Assembly (NCBI GenBank): GCA_947095585.1
Contig: OX352761.1
Location: 92,507,833 to 92,571,832 of the forward strand
DNA length: 64,000 nt
Source: Nephrocerus scutellatus
Taxonomy: Eukaryota > Arthropoda > Insecta > Diptera > Pipunculidae
Direction: 5' to 3'
The notes below the pieces were generated by a model. The model ran no database searches. It was not told where the DNA came from and worked only from the letters and a program-made list of their open reading frames with translations. Both the position numbers and the translations under genes were made by a program. The stretch's first letter is position 1, and each line of letters begins with the position of its first letter. This document shows positions 27,101-42,100 of this stretch, piece after piece.

Positions 27101-30100
27101 GTTACTTACTTACTTTTTGCTTAAAACAAAACAAATTTAGCCGGAAGTGACTCTGTACTTCAAAAAATTGTTATCACAGTTTTGCTGAAATTTCATGCTG
27201 TTCTTAAAATAGTATAAATTGATTGATAAATGATAAACAAATTTATCATCATGACCACCAAAGCGGACGGCGATACCTTTTGATAAAAGTATAACATGTT
27301 TTCAAGTGAAATGAGTGCTATAAAAATATAAAATTTATTCAATACGCTACCAAGCAAACAATAATTTAACAGCTGTTTTTCTTATTATTCTTTTCTGTTG
27401 TGTGAATTCCCAAAATTTCAATTAACGCAATTAAAAATTGCGATGTCAAAATATGAATAACATTTCAAAACATTGAAGCCTTTTCCGCTGTTAGGCTTCG
27501 CCAAAATGGCAATAAAAAATATCCGCACTTTACATCAAATAAAACCAAGAAAAATATATAGTGTCGCTTTGTCAGTTATTTGGTATAATTTGGCTTAAGA
27601 TGGGTTATTAGTACAGATTGCAATAAAACTAAAACAAATACCACAACGAATTTCGCTGCAAAGGCTGCAAATTCATATGCAATTTGAGTGAATGCAATTC
27701 GGATTCAAGGTTTCACCAATAAGACTGAGTTGAAATGTACCAGAAACATTGGTTTAAATTTTTACCAGGATCTTATGAGTGAAATTGTTCCTATCTTTTA
27801 TTTGACATTCAATTCACGTTCCCTGCAAGTTACTTTTATTTACTTAAAAAAATCGATTGATTACGGCGCCTGTGAATTTGTTCGATGAGACATGTCTTCT
27901 TAAGAAACTAAGAGTATTCAGTAATTTTGGTTCATTTTAACCGATGAAGTTTGTTAAAACAAATTTAATAGTCTTATCAAAAAATCTTAATCTTATCAGA
28001 AAAACCGAGATAATGTCATTTCAACGGAGAACATTGTTAACAAGGTGTTAAACAAGGTCTAAAAGATTAGTGCACACAATGAGTGTCATACCCGTACAGC
28101 ATATATGTTATAAAAAAGCAAATGATACGGTCAGATGTTACCAACTGTGCATCGGCCTGATATACGAGTAACTAATTGGTGATTGGTGCATATCACTTGC
28201 AACGCTAGACACTCGTACGTGGCTTTAGCCGTACTCGGTCAATTCAGCCATGGATACAGATCAGATCACCAATACCAATATGCATATAACAAAGGCACTT
28301 TCTTTCTAAGGTGACAAGAAATCATGTTTATGATAAGGAACTTTATTACCTTTAACGTTTACCTGGTTAATTTATTAATAAAATATTATTCTCTTTTATA
28401 GAATGATACGGGGAGGGGATATATCGCAATATAAAAACGCACTACAAATATCACTAAAATGTTGCCCAAAGTCTTAAATTTTGGTTGTTCTTCTCAATTT
28501 ATTCATGAAAAAGTTCAGTTGACTTAAGCAGTAAAAGCATACTAGTGATTTGTAAGATCGTATTAGAAAAACTCGAAACTTCTGCCTTTGATCACACATA
28601 CTTGAAACCGATGGAGTTATAAAACCAGTTTTTAATTGTAATGAAAAAATCTAACAAATGTCAAACTTACCTACTTACAAACTTGTTTTGTACTATCAAA
28701 ACTAACGCTGAGGACAAAAAAAAATATTATAAAAGTAGTTAAGTTATATGTAGTTATAAGCTACAGTTTTGTGGTCAGCGGTGGCAAGGGACTTGTGGGG
28801 GGGCCAGTGTAAGGAGAGGGTCAGTTGGTGTGGAGAAAGTGGGGTGGTGTCAGTGGTATGGTGGTCCGACTAGTAAGAGTCAGTGTGGTTGGAGCAGTGG
28901 GTGGTAGGCTGCCGGGCAACTCCTGTATTTTAGCTATTTTTGAAAACTGCTGGACCGATTTTGATTAGATTATCACTATTGTGTAGGGTTTTTCATTGGA
29001 GGTGCGGTTTTGGGGGTCAGTATTGGTGGCCAGTCAGGGGTTATGAGGGGTGGGAGTCAGTGTGGATAGTGGGTCTGTGTGGCTAGTGGGTCAGTATGTG
29101 TGTGGTCAGTTTTTTAAATTATCTATATTAACTTCACTTGCCCGTGTGTTTGTGGGTTTGTGGGCTTGTGGATTTGTCATGGATTCTTGCGATCAATTTT
29201 TAACCCACTTCCTACAGCCCGATTTTATTGAAATTTTGCACACATGTGTATTTCCGGAGACAACAATTTCTATTAAAGGCCCTTCGGGCTGCGGGTCGGG
29301 GGGCTCCCATACAAAAATTTTAAAAAATTTACCCGATTTTCTTCAAATTTTACACACATGTGTATACCCAATAAATTTGGTAGTGATCGGGTCCAGGGTT
29401 CGGCCGCAAGGCCCTTATACATTTTTTAAATATCTATACTGGCATCAGATATTTGTCGCCCTTTATGGACTGTGTGCGGTGTGTAAAATTTGAAAAAATC
29501 GGGTAATTTTTATTTTAAATTTGTATAGGAGCCCCACGAACCCGGGCCCGATCACTTCCAAATTTAAAAAAAAAAGTATTGTCACCGGCAATACACATGT
29601 GTATAAAATTTCAGGAAAATCGGGCTATGGGAAGTGGGTTAAAAATTGATCAGAAAATCTCACCAGCCAGCCAGCCACCCAGCCACGTGCACGCGAAGTT
29701 AATATAGACAATTTAAAAATTAAAAATTTTCATGTAAATTCTCTAATAAAATAACCAAACGAAATTTTTGCAAAGAAGTGATCAAAGCCGCAGAGATAAG
29801 CACGAACCATCTAGGAGCAAGTAAGAAGGACTGGAAGAAAACCTTAGAAATCTGCACTGCACTGGGCAGTAAAAAACTTCCAGACCTTCAAATCGGCAGG
29901 TGTAGATGGGGTTATCAATTAAGATCAGATCAGATTGATGTGATAGCGTCTTACTACTATTATAAGAATATTTAGAAGCTGCCTGGCACAAAGGTATATA
30001 GTGACAGGCTGGAGAAGGGAACTCGGGTATATACCAAATGTTCCACAAGTTCCACTTGTGACGAAGAGGGGCGTGCAGAAAGCGTGAAGTCATATGAAAA

Positions 30101-33100
30101 GCTAAGAGTACTGTCGTCAGCGAAAGAATGGATTGGATTAGAGGTGGTGGATAGGAGATTAATGAACACCAGAAGAAAGAGTGTCGGAGATAAAACAGAG
30201 CCTTGAGGAACACCTGCGTTTATGCGATGAACATTGGATTTGATTGAATCCGTCCAATACGACCTGGATTGAACGGTCAGAAAGGTAGTTACTTGTCAAA
30301 TCGAGCAGGGTGTTATTAATTCCTTGGGGTCGAAAAGATATAAACGAGGTTATTACGAAAGTACTCAAACTTTTTTTCCATTACAATAACCTAAACCGCA
30401 AACACTTGTCAGTTGTGTCTGCTTACACAACAAAGAACAGTAAACACAGCTGAAAGTAAAAGTTTTATTATCGTGGACAAAGTATTCGGATGAAAATCGT
30501 AAACAAAATTACGAACACAATCACACAGTTCGAATTACTGAAATGAAAATTAAGAATTAAATTAATAAAATACGAGTATGCATATAAAAGCACAAATACT
30601 GATACAGTCATCACTTTCGATGACGATGATATCATACGCTTTGTCGTTTCGGTTATCAGTGATTAATTTTGATGTTGTTGTTTGAGTACAAAGTGAACTA
30701 TTAATGCATGTGCAAAGAAATCCACACAACAAAAATACAAGTGTATAACAAAAAATAATTTTTATTTTTATTAAGTTTCGTGTATATTCGTCTATTGGCG
30801 CCTGTTCGACGCTAAGCCAGCCAAGCAAATGATGTCATGTCATGTGAAGCCGGTTGTAAAAATATACAACAAAATTTAAAAATAGAAAAAGCCTAATAAA
30901 ATAGGAATTGTAAACTTTATCACGTATATAAAAAAGGGAGACTATTGTGTCATGCAAGTGCTTTTTCCCGCCAGATGACTAATCGTAACCATCTATCCGT
31001 GACTGAATATGTATTAAGCTCACAAAATTGCAAACTTCAGCAGTTACTGAAGATGCAAGCTCAGTTTAAAATCACATACCTACACACTGATAAATAATTT
31101 TGCAACAGCTCATGATGTATTATGGAAACATAAAAGCTCGCTATCGTAATCTTTTCTTCCCGTTTCATTTCAAGGTTACGATTTTAGTTTAACACGATTT
31201 CAAAATAATAAATGGAAATGAAGTTAGTTTTATCTCCAATCCTCTTTAAATTGCATTTTATAGACGCATCGAGGATAAAGAAGTACGGTTTCAAATTAAG
31301 GCTTAAATTATTTCAACTAGGTACTTAAATGATTTCCCTTCCTTTTACGGAGTTAATTGACATTTTCTTTTTTATATTTAAACTTATTGCCAAGGGAATA
31401 CTCCCTGAATGACTTGCGCCACGGCAATAAGGTTGGCTAAGCCCTTTCTTAAAATTAAGAATTAAATCGGAGAAATGTGATTTACAATATATCACATTTC
31501 TCACGATTGGAGCCGGTTTCAATTTTATTTTCTCGGAATTCTCCCTGATTCATTGACAAAAGCAATACGGAAAAAAACGTTCACGAAACTAAAACGACGC
31601 GAGTCCAAATACTTTAATGAATGGATCATGGTCAAGGAAAACTAAAAAAAACCTTGACCAAGAAAATATTACAAAAAAAAAATAAAAAATTACATACGTG
31701 AGCCCTCAAAATCCTTGGAGCCTCTATTGAAAAATTATGTCTTTCAGGAACTAGCTGACTTCTTTCTTGATTGCCCACAACTCGAAAGTTAATTCTACCG
31801 GATTCGTTTGTAGTACCAGGCCTAACAAACGAAAAAGGCACGCACAACTATCGAGCCGATAAGCTCCAATGCCAAACATTGCACCAAGGATAAGCGAAAA
31901 GTCTGGACTCAAATTGAACTCTTGATGATTCTCGGCGGTTCCTCGTAACTTCCTCCAATTCAGAAAGAAAGAAAGACTGATAGATGTTTATATAAGGGCT
32001 TAGGTAAAACCTAGCAGTTGAGCAAAGTCCCAATATGCTTACTGCAAGGGGAAGTCTATGGAGAGGAGAGCAATTGAGAAATCAATATACTCCCTGTAAC
32101 ATACACTAGTAGTAATCGTGGACATCGAACTATAATGTTAATAATGTTAAAACAGAGGAAATCTGTAAAGGACTGCCAGACCTAGAGGTGGACTACATTG
32201 TAAGCAGACTAATTGATCATATGCTTCTAGGCAGGATTATTAGTGCGGAGCTGGGGGGTTCCATCTTAAAGAGACAGGCAGTTAGAGGAACACCGCAAGG
32301 AGGTGTATTATCCCCTCTCCTCTGGAATATAGTAATCAACGAATTACTGTTGAAACTGGAAGGAGAGGGGATAAAAGTGGTAGCGTATGCTGATGATGTA
32401 GCGTTAGCTGTCTCAGGGAAGTACCTCAGAACGATTAAAGAAGTTATGCAAAATACCTTCTTAATCGTTAAAGAATGGGCAAATAAAAGCGGTCTGGGCG
32501 TCAACCCGAATAAGACAGAGCTTGTCCTTTTCACCAGGAAATATAAAATTCCAACAGTTGATCCGCCAACACTAAATGGTACCCCCTTAGTTTTTTCTGA
32601 TAAAGCAAGATTTCTTGGGACAATCTTGGATAGGAAACTGAGCTGGAAACCTAATATAATAGAACGAGTAAATAAAGCGAAAATTGCTTTATACTCATGC
32701 AAGAACGCCATTGGTAAAAAACGGGGTTTGAAACCAAAGCTGGTACACTGGCTCTACACTTCGGTAGTGAGACCAATACTACTGTACGGGGTAAGCGTAT
32801 GGTGGCCAGCTGTGGAAAAAACCACGTATAAAAGTATAGTGGGGAAGGTACAAAAAGCGGCCTGTAAGCTTATAAGAGGGGCGCTGAGATCTACACCAAC
32901 TTGCGCTCTAGAGGTTATTTTCCACCTTATCCCACTAGAAATATTTGACAAACAGAAAGCGGCAATTACAACTACGCGACTGTTAGCTGTCAATCAGTGG
33001 AAAAGTCTTCAAAAGGGGCACTCCTGACAAACTTGATTACATAACACCAGTGTTATGCTTTCAAAAAGGGTTTCGGCAAACAATACCCTCCAGAGAAGAC

Positions 33101-36100
33101 TGGAAGAGTGGAGTGGAAAATGAAACAATACAGTTTTTCACGGATGGCTCTAAGCTAGACGGCAAATTAGGAGAAGGAGTCTTCTGTGATAAGCTAAAAG
33201 TAAGCATCTCTGTCCGTCTACTTGATCGCTGCAGTTTATACCAGGCTGAGGTGATAGCGATTGAAGAGGTTATGAGTTGGCTGAAGCATAATGTACTATA
33301 TTCAAAGAAGATTATCATTTATGTGGATAGTCAGACGGCCATAAAATCGTTGGTGGCGGTCTCACTGCAATCTAAGGTGGCGTTGAGCCATAAAGATCAT
33401 ATGGGTCCCGGCACACACAGATATTGAGGGGAACTGCAGGGCGGACGAGTTAGCTAGACGTGGTACGACTCTCCAGCTGCTACCGGAAAGGGCAGAGGTA
33501 GGGAGTCCTATCGCGTCACTGAAATTTGAGTTTCGCAAAGAGGCAGAAACAACAACAAATGTAAGGTGGGAAAACACCGACACTTGCAACATTTCAAGAC
33601 AGGTCTGGCCGAAGCTGGACTTGAAGCGCTCAACTGAGCTTGTTTCCCTACAAAGACGTGAACTAAGAACGGTTGTAGGGATAATGACAGGACACTGCCT
33701 TCTAGGAAAACACGCGATGATAGAGGTGTCGAATATAATGACTTCTGCAGAAGCTGCATGGACGACGAGGAGGAGGAGGAGACCATAAAACATCTTCTTT
33801 GCTCATGTCCGGCACTAATGCACAGAAGGCACAAACACTTAGGTAAGCGGTTAATGAATAACCTATCGGATCTCGAAAACGGCAAAGTGCGAGATATACT
33901 TCGATTCATTAAGAGCTCTAAATGGATCTTCTGAAAAGGGGAAAGGTATAAGATCCTGTGGTAACAAAAGGGACCGCGAATGGTCTACGTGAGCATTAGC
34001 TGCCACCGCAACCTAACCTAACCTAGATAATTATTTCCAATAATTATTGTATCCCTTCACATCCTAAAATTTGTATTTTTTGCAAAACTTACCAAGCAAA
34101 GTATTGTGAAGTAGCACTAGAGTTTAGCAATAATTAGTTTTAACCTCTCTGCGAGTCACTTCTCGCAAAGTAGGCGTCATATCATGGAATATTTATATTT
34201 CTATTTCCAGTATAAAGATGAGCAAATCGGATACGTTGGGACCACATGTACATGTGAAGAAGTACGAGTAAATACAACTTCAAAGAAGTTTGTATTTCAA
34301 ACATACATGATAGACCATGAACACCAACAATAACATTTACGTATATCCGATGATCAATGGATCTTTCTGCCTAACGTCAGGTCTTCAGGTCTTATTGACA
34401 AAACCCAGCAATACGGCTAAAAAATTTTAATTCTAGTTTTTCGACTTGATCCTTCTTTGGCTATTCTACTGAAATAAAGGGTATTTGCCAAAAGTTATTC
34501 CGATTAACTCAATTAATAAGAGATTGAGGTTCGTACCATTAAAAGCAGACACAAAATTGAGAAAATAATTTAGCTAACTTTAAGTAATTTGAATTAAAAT
34601 ATTACTATTATAATTTTTATTATAATATAAAATATTAAACTTACCAATATTAACAATTTTAATACCCTCATCTTCGAGAAATTTTAAGGTCACTGAGACA
34701 TTTTCCAATTTTTGACTTCGGAATGTTGGACGTTTATTGTATTTGGGCATTCGCTTCTGTGACAGCACTTCAATAAGTGCTATTAATCGAAGACCATCAG
34801 AAAGATCCGTTTCAAGGCTAGCGATACTTCGTTCAATTGTTTTCAGGTGTTCATTGGCCCAGCGAGTGAAAGTATTTTGTTGGATTTTCTTCCATTGAGC
34901 ATCCTCGGCTAGATCACGTTCGGCCTCCATATCTTCGTCGAAGTTCTCGTCTTGCGATTGATGATAATAGCCAGCGCTAGCGCTACCGATCGATGCCTAT
35001 AAAATTAAATTGAATATTAATCTATCTATACGATTATAAATAGAGGTAAGTTTGCACTTTCAAATAAATACGCTTATCCTAGAAGCTATTGGTTTTGCTG
35101 GTTTTGTTCGGTTTTTTCACCATTCTACAGGGTTTTTAGCCGCAGAGGTTATAGGTTACAGTTTTGTGGTTAGAAGTGGGTTAAATGGAGGGACGATTTT
35201 TTGGAGTGGTTGAGGTCAGTAAGGAGAGGGTGTCACTTGGTGTGTGGAAGAGCGGGGGGGGGGGGGGTGTCAGTGGCAGGATGGTCAGTTGGTTTGGGGT
35301 CAGTATGGTTGTGACAGTACGATGGTGGGGCAGCCGGATATCATTAGAGGTGGTGGTCAGTATTTGGTTGGGTCAACGGAGAGATCACTATGTAGGTGGT
35401 CACTTAGTTGGGGTACTTAGGTGGGGTGGTTAGGTGGGGTGGTTAGGTGGGGTGGTTAGGTGGGTGGGTAGGTGGGTGGTCGGTTGGGTTAAGGTGAGTG
35501 GGGTGGAAGCAGTCAGCCAAGGCCGGGTATTTCAGCTAGTTTATCATAATTTTGTACTTGTGATAAAAAATATAAATTGTCAGAAAGCGTAAAAATAGTA
35601 CATTACATAACGAGCGAGGAAAGTGGACATTATAAAACAGTCACTTTCGTCTATGGGCGTGTGAACATATTTCTTTTATCTTCAGAAAAGAATATTATTG
35701 TATTGTACCAACAGGACGGAGAATAATAAATTTAAGTAATTAAAATGTTATTCACATTTTCAACCCGTACAGCTTCGGTGAGCAGGCTTGTATGTAACTT
35801 GTACCTAAAGAATTTTGACCGGTTTGGTAAATGAGAAGCAATCCCTATACAAAGATTTGCTAAGAAGCTTTTCAGTAGAAATGGTTTTCAAAGTAGGTAA
35901 GCAACAGTAAAAAATCCTTTCCACAATCCATTTTGCTATTTTATATTCCGAGAAGCAAATGATTTTTAAATAGCGTTCATAAATGAATGTCATTACATTG
36001 TCATCTAAATCATATGTGATTCATGAACGTTCAAAATACAGGTCTAATAAAGTCTTATGAATCATATGTGACTCATGGGACATTGAAGTTGTTAAAAAAC

Positions 36101-39100
36101 TTTTTCGCAGTCATCTTCGATGGTTTACTTTAAATGCAATAGCAATACAATTATTATGTATGTTTTTTTAGCAATGTTCGCTAGCTTGCATTTATATTAG
36201 ACTAGCTGTTCCCAGGCGCTCCGCCATACGCACACATAAATCTCCGCCTTGCCTTTACTACCACGCGAGAGGTGTACTATTGCCTAACCCTTTCCCACCT
36301 GCCAATAATATTTATTGAAAAAGTCGTAAAAATAGGTTTGAGATTATATTAACATTTTACATTTCTTCACCCACTAGGAGGGAGAGGGGTGAAGAAGGTT
36401 TACTATAGTCTATAATTTAAAACATTCCTCCACCAATTATATACATTAAACATTTCTTAAAAATTGGTTGGTAAATTGGAGTTCGTTTAAATACAAGCTT
36501 TACATTCATTTTAGCTTCGATCCGGTGCGCTCCGCTTAGCCAATATCTCCAATCGAGCGCCACCTACCGGGCAAATAAAATATAAACTTATCGGGGCACT
36601 AATCGAACATGTGTTGTGAATATCGCTAAGATAGTTCCACTGGTTAAGGCGTGATGAGGTTACAAAAATATGTACTTACAGACCAAACGCCAAACCACAT
36701 TTTCATAAATATCTCCACCTCAGCACCATCTACCGGGTCAAAAAACAACATAAACTTATCGAAGCACCAAACGAACATATGGAGTGAATATAGCTTCGAT
36801 ACGTCCAGTTGTTTAGGCGTGATGACGTATTTTAAGCGTGATGCCATCCCAATTCCAGCGCCACCTACCAGGTTAAAAAAGAGAAGATAAACTTATCGGA
36901 GCACCAAACGAACATTATGGTGTCAATACAACTTCGAAACGTCGAGTGGTTAGGTGTTGCGCTATAAATTCTACTTTTCTTGTGCGCCACCTATCGGATC
37001 GTATTCGTACTATACGGTTAACCGAGATTTTGTTAAGACGCACATTACGCACAGTTTCAGCTCAATCGGCCTTCTACTTTTTGAGTTTTAGTGTCGTATT
37101 AAAAACCAACTGACATTCATTTTTATATATATGGATACATGTAAGATAATGTGTTTCAGAAACTGTTATTTTTTATCTCCTAAAAATTATTTTGAAGTTG
37201 GGAAAATTAATAGAAATCGTATTTTAGGTAATACTCGTATATCCGGCCAACATTGTATCGATAAAAAAATGAGGTGTGGACACAACACTTTCTTTCTTTT
37301 ACGGACGGGACCGGAATCTTCAGTAAATGTATATTTTTATTTTTTTATTTTTTTTTCTATTTTTTTATTTTTGTTTGTTTCTTTTGCACTTAACAGATTT
37401 CTCCTCAGTGTTATACTTTTTGAGTTATTGTCACTTCCAGCTGTCAGATTTCCGTCAAAATCATCTGGCCCCTCACAATTTATGCAAAAAGCTTAAATAT
37501 GAGTTTTCATCCCGATTAGTTCAGCCGTCTGGGCTGTAGAGTAGACACAGGCAGACAGAGATTTTTTTATTTTCGCTTTTTCTGACAGCAGATACGGTAA
37601 TAAAATCTGCAAAAATCCCGAGTTCGAAATTTTCATGATTACTATACTACCTTTACTATGTAAAAGAAAGCAAAATCATTCATGTGAAAAATAAAAATTT
37701 TCTGTTACTAAAAAAACAGCAGATAATTTTTCTGATCTGGCAGATCTGATTAGAGAAAAACATTATCGGATTTATCGGATGTGTCGGAACTCGGAACAAA
37801 GCTTGGTCATGAAAAAAGAGTCTAGAGGCTCTTCTTGACTTGAGTATGGTTTAATTTCATCCAATTGGATGGGTTGAAGTGAATTTTATTTAAAAATCTA
37901 TAATCAAGCTCATAACAACTCAATAAAGTTGGAAGGACGTGAGAGCCGTGGGACTTTTTGATGTAACTTTGTTCACCGATAGATCCAAGATGAGAAATGG
38001 AGTCAGTGCTGGAGTTTACCCTGAAAACCATAACCTTTCAAGGTCCTAAAAGCTACCTGACTCTTCCAGGTGGATATCATAGCGATAAGAGACGCGTGCT
38101 GGGCTATACCTCACAATACCGCAATAGCGGGCAAGGTCGGCATATTTGTAGACAGCCAATCCGCTATTAAAGCCATTATTGCTACAAGCAACAGTTATAA
38201 GCTTGTCCAGGCAGTGCCAGGCCGAACTGGCTTCGATAAGCCAATGCATAGACTTGACCCTAGTTTGAGTGCCGGGGGATAGTGACATTGGCGGCAATAA
38301 AAAAACAGACGTACTGGCAAAGAAGGGCGTCACACTGGACACAGACAGCGTGAGACAGTCTGTCTGCCATTGACCAACCGTTTTTGTTTTGGTGGTGTTG
38401 TTCATCGTTCATGTTCATTCTATGAGTTCCATCGCGTTAATTGTAATCTTTCTATCAACGATTCGTGTTGTGCGTGTTATATTTTTGCACACGAATTGAG
38501 AAGCTTACCTATTCATGACAGCTTTTTCTCTCAGAAGTTTGCCAAACATTTTCGATAGGTGGGACGACCGTGAAGAAGCTTTTTGATGCTTTTCTGGGAC
38601 TTCAAACCTCTCGCTCCGTAATCCAACGAATTAACTACTAAGCAACGGCGCCCACAATAGTTAATTTTATTTATTTGTTAAAAGTTCGTGTTAGGGAGCA
38701 TGAAACACTTCTCTTATATGGGTAGGTCTGCTAATAATAACGCCCTCTCCATAAAAATTAAAAATATGTTTTTTGACCCTCGCACATAAGTCCGACTTGT
38801 CCCAATTTGATAATAAACAACCCCTATATTAACAAGGTACCCCAAGGTATGAATTTTTCCGAAAAAGAATAAAAGACTTGAGACGTCTTCCCCTATCGAA
38901 GAGGGTGTAACTGCCGCCAAGTACGGTGGGTCACGATGGATGGGGTTGGAATATAATATATTAAATCTAAGAAATTATAAGAATAAAGTTTCTTCTTTTG
39001 TTTTACACAACACGCTTGGCTGGACGATCTCTGTCAACACTCGAATCGAAATGCAGGTAGATAAAGAATGACGGAATTTTTGTAACTTTTTGTTAGACCT

Positions 39101-42100
39101 GACACACCTAAATTCGGTCATCGCAAATTTTTTAAAATCCCATGGTCCCTGGTCTACCTTTGCGGATATAGCAATGAGTAATAAATTTTTTTTTTCATTT
39201 ACTGATTCATTTTAGCTTTATTTTTACAACTTACAACGCATTCCTATCAAATTAGAATTTAAATCAACTTGTAGACTCATTGAAGCAAGGAAAAATAAAT
39301 TTATTCGGCACAGTCACACCAAAAATCTCTCTTTCCAACTAACTTTTTCTAACATTCAACTTAACATCTGCATGCGCTAGGCAATTCATTCGTCGCCTTG
39401 ATATTATCACGCGCCACGCATCCACACAACATAAACGATAAACTATGAAAGGTCGGGCAGAACGTAAACTAAAATCTTAATTGTTTTGGATTCCACGAAC
39501 AAAAAACGATATATGAAAAATTTATTATTTGTATTAAATTCTGAATGGCAATACCAATAAATTGTTCTAAGTACACACCTGTTGATAATTTTGACACTAC
39601 AGCTGTGGTCGCAAAGGACAACTATTTGCACAAATGCAATATGTATATCCTTGTCTCAACACAAATTTTTGCTTTTGTTCTTATTTTTTTTACTTCGCAC
39701 TATTTATTTATTCCTAAAGAGTTCTTTTTTTTTAGTTTCTGTCAAGTACCATCTACTTATTGTTGTCATACAAATTTTCGTTATTTATTATCAAAAGTAC
39801 AGCTTCTATTCTCATCTACCGAAAACCACTACACCCTCGCGTTCACGCGATCAAATTTTAACTGATTTAAAAATGAATAGCCAATAATGACGTAGCCGGT
39901 ACTATCCACACCACTTTAGCTCTTTAGCAACAACTCTTAACTTCTACAGTCACTTCGCAACATTCAACATGTTTACATATTACTCTACCACGATCGTCAA
40001 TCCAAAACAAGCAAACCATGCCGTTTGCGCTTACGTTGGCAACGGATTTTCGAATTGCGATCAGCAAAGCATATATGTATAGTTTTGTTTTGCACAGCAA
40101 ATTGCGGTTTCTCTTTCAACGAGGATTCCTAAAGTTAAACCAGTTTCTATTGTTTTTTTTACTGAAGTAGTGAAAATCCCTCTTGCTGTGTTGCTTGAAG
40201 GCCTTTTGTGCCCAACAGTGTCATATACTAAATACTCCAATACTAACTAATGAGAAATATGTCTGTTAAGTTGAAAATTGATAACACGTGACATTCACAA
40301 TAAAGATTACCGATTTCGATTACCGATATAAGAAGTGACATCTTTATTTTAATCATGCATACACTACACCATTATTTGTGAGGGACAAAATTTATGGTAT
40401 TAGCATTGTTCGATTTTACTGAAGAGTATAGTTATTAATTTGTAGTAATTTAAGTTACTCTTCTCTTAATTGATCTACTGAAGAGACTGTTCGATTGGTG
40501 TTCTTTACTACAGATAAATGTGAAATTATAAAACGAAAAACAATTAACTCATCTGAAGTAACTACGCGAGCAAAATATCTCTTCCGATAATTCAGTTGCT
40601 CTTTTTTAACTTAAGTGAATAGTTGTCAATCGAACAGTCTTTTCCATTCTGTTACTTCAGATACAGCTACAACTTTTGTTTTCAGTCCAATCGAACACGC
40701 CCATTTGCTGCATTTTAATGGTACCGGAATAGGAATAATTTTACAACAACAATGCCATGCATTCGGATTAAATTTATTCCAACTTTTTGAAGGAATGAAA
40801 TTTTGCAAATCTTATTTTAACATAATAGTACCATATGCGTGGCTTTACCAAAAAAGTATCACTTTAAGAAAATGTATGTATAAATAAATAAACACGTCTG
40901 TTCAGCTAAATTGTCGAAATAAATTAGTATATACCATTTGTATTTTTTTAAATTTTATTTTGAGAATTTTTTTGGAATATAATTCTTTAAAAAAGAGGAA
41001 AAAGAGAATATGTCGTGAGAAAAGTTATACAGAAGTTAACAATATTTTTCATTTTAATGGAAAAGCTAAATCCTATTCTCATTCATGTGCCAATAAAATG
41101 CAGCTCTCTATTAAAATTATGTATTTTATTGCTTTTACGAAATACCCTATTTTATTTTACATATATAAATAATCTACTGTTGATTGATTGATTTTTTAAA
41201 TTCTCTATATTAACTTCACTTGCCTGTGGCACGGATGTCGTTCGTTGGTTGTCGGTCGTCTGGGTGGAATCTTGCGATCAATTTTTAACCCACTTCCCAA
41301 AGCCCTTTCACACATGTGCTTTCTATTAAAATTTGAGGCCCCTCGGGCCACGGGGTCGGGGGGCTCCCATACAAATATTTTACAAAATTTTACTCGATTT
41401 TCTTCAAATTTTATACACATGTGTATCTTTGATGGACAACACTTTTCGAAAAAATTTTGGAAACCCCGGGCCCCGGGTTCGTGGGGCCCCATACATTTTT
41501 TTTAAAAAAATTAACCCGATTTTCCTTAAATTTTAATACGCGTGTATATCCGATAGACAACACTTTTTGTAAAAATTTTGGAGACCCCGGGCCCCGGGTT
41601 CGTGGGGCCCCATAAACATTTTTTAAAAAAATCAACCCGAGTTTCTTTTTAAGTAAATAAAGAACAATGTTGCGATGCGATCAGCCATCAGCAGAAATAG
41701 GGGGAATAACACAGAATGCTCTAGAATTGCAGGTGGCCGTAACTATCTCTGACTGGTGGAAGTGCGATCAAACCTCCACGTGGTGGCCGCTGGTAATTTT
41801 CCCCCAATGCAGGAAAAGCTGAATGATCGGGCTAGTCCCTTCAAAGTAAGGTTGGCGCGAGGCCAATAACCTCGCCTGTAAAAAATTATTATTACGGAAC
41901 CCAAAATCAGCCTCAGATACACTGATGAACGACGACGACCACGGCAACGAAAACGGCTAAACGATTTAAGAATTTTCTCATGGAACGTACGCTCACTGTA
42001 TAGAGCTCGAGCTGCACAGCAGCTAGCCGATACCCTGTCCAAATATAATGCTGACTTAACAGCAATTCAGGAGATGCGGTGGACAGGGAATGGTGTCTTA

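Noticed and set aside
34010..34023. Telomeric TTAGG/CCTAA tract
   Set aside because: Only about three copies, exactly at the 3' end of a LINE and inside a gene; not a telomere.
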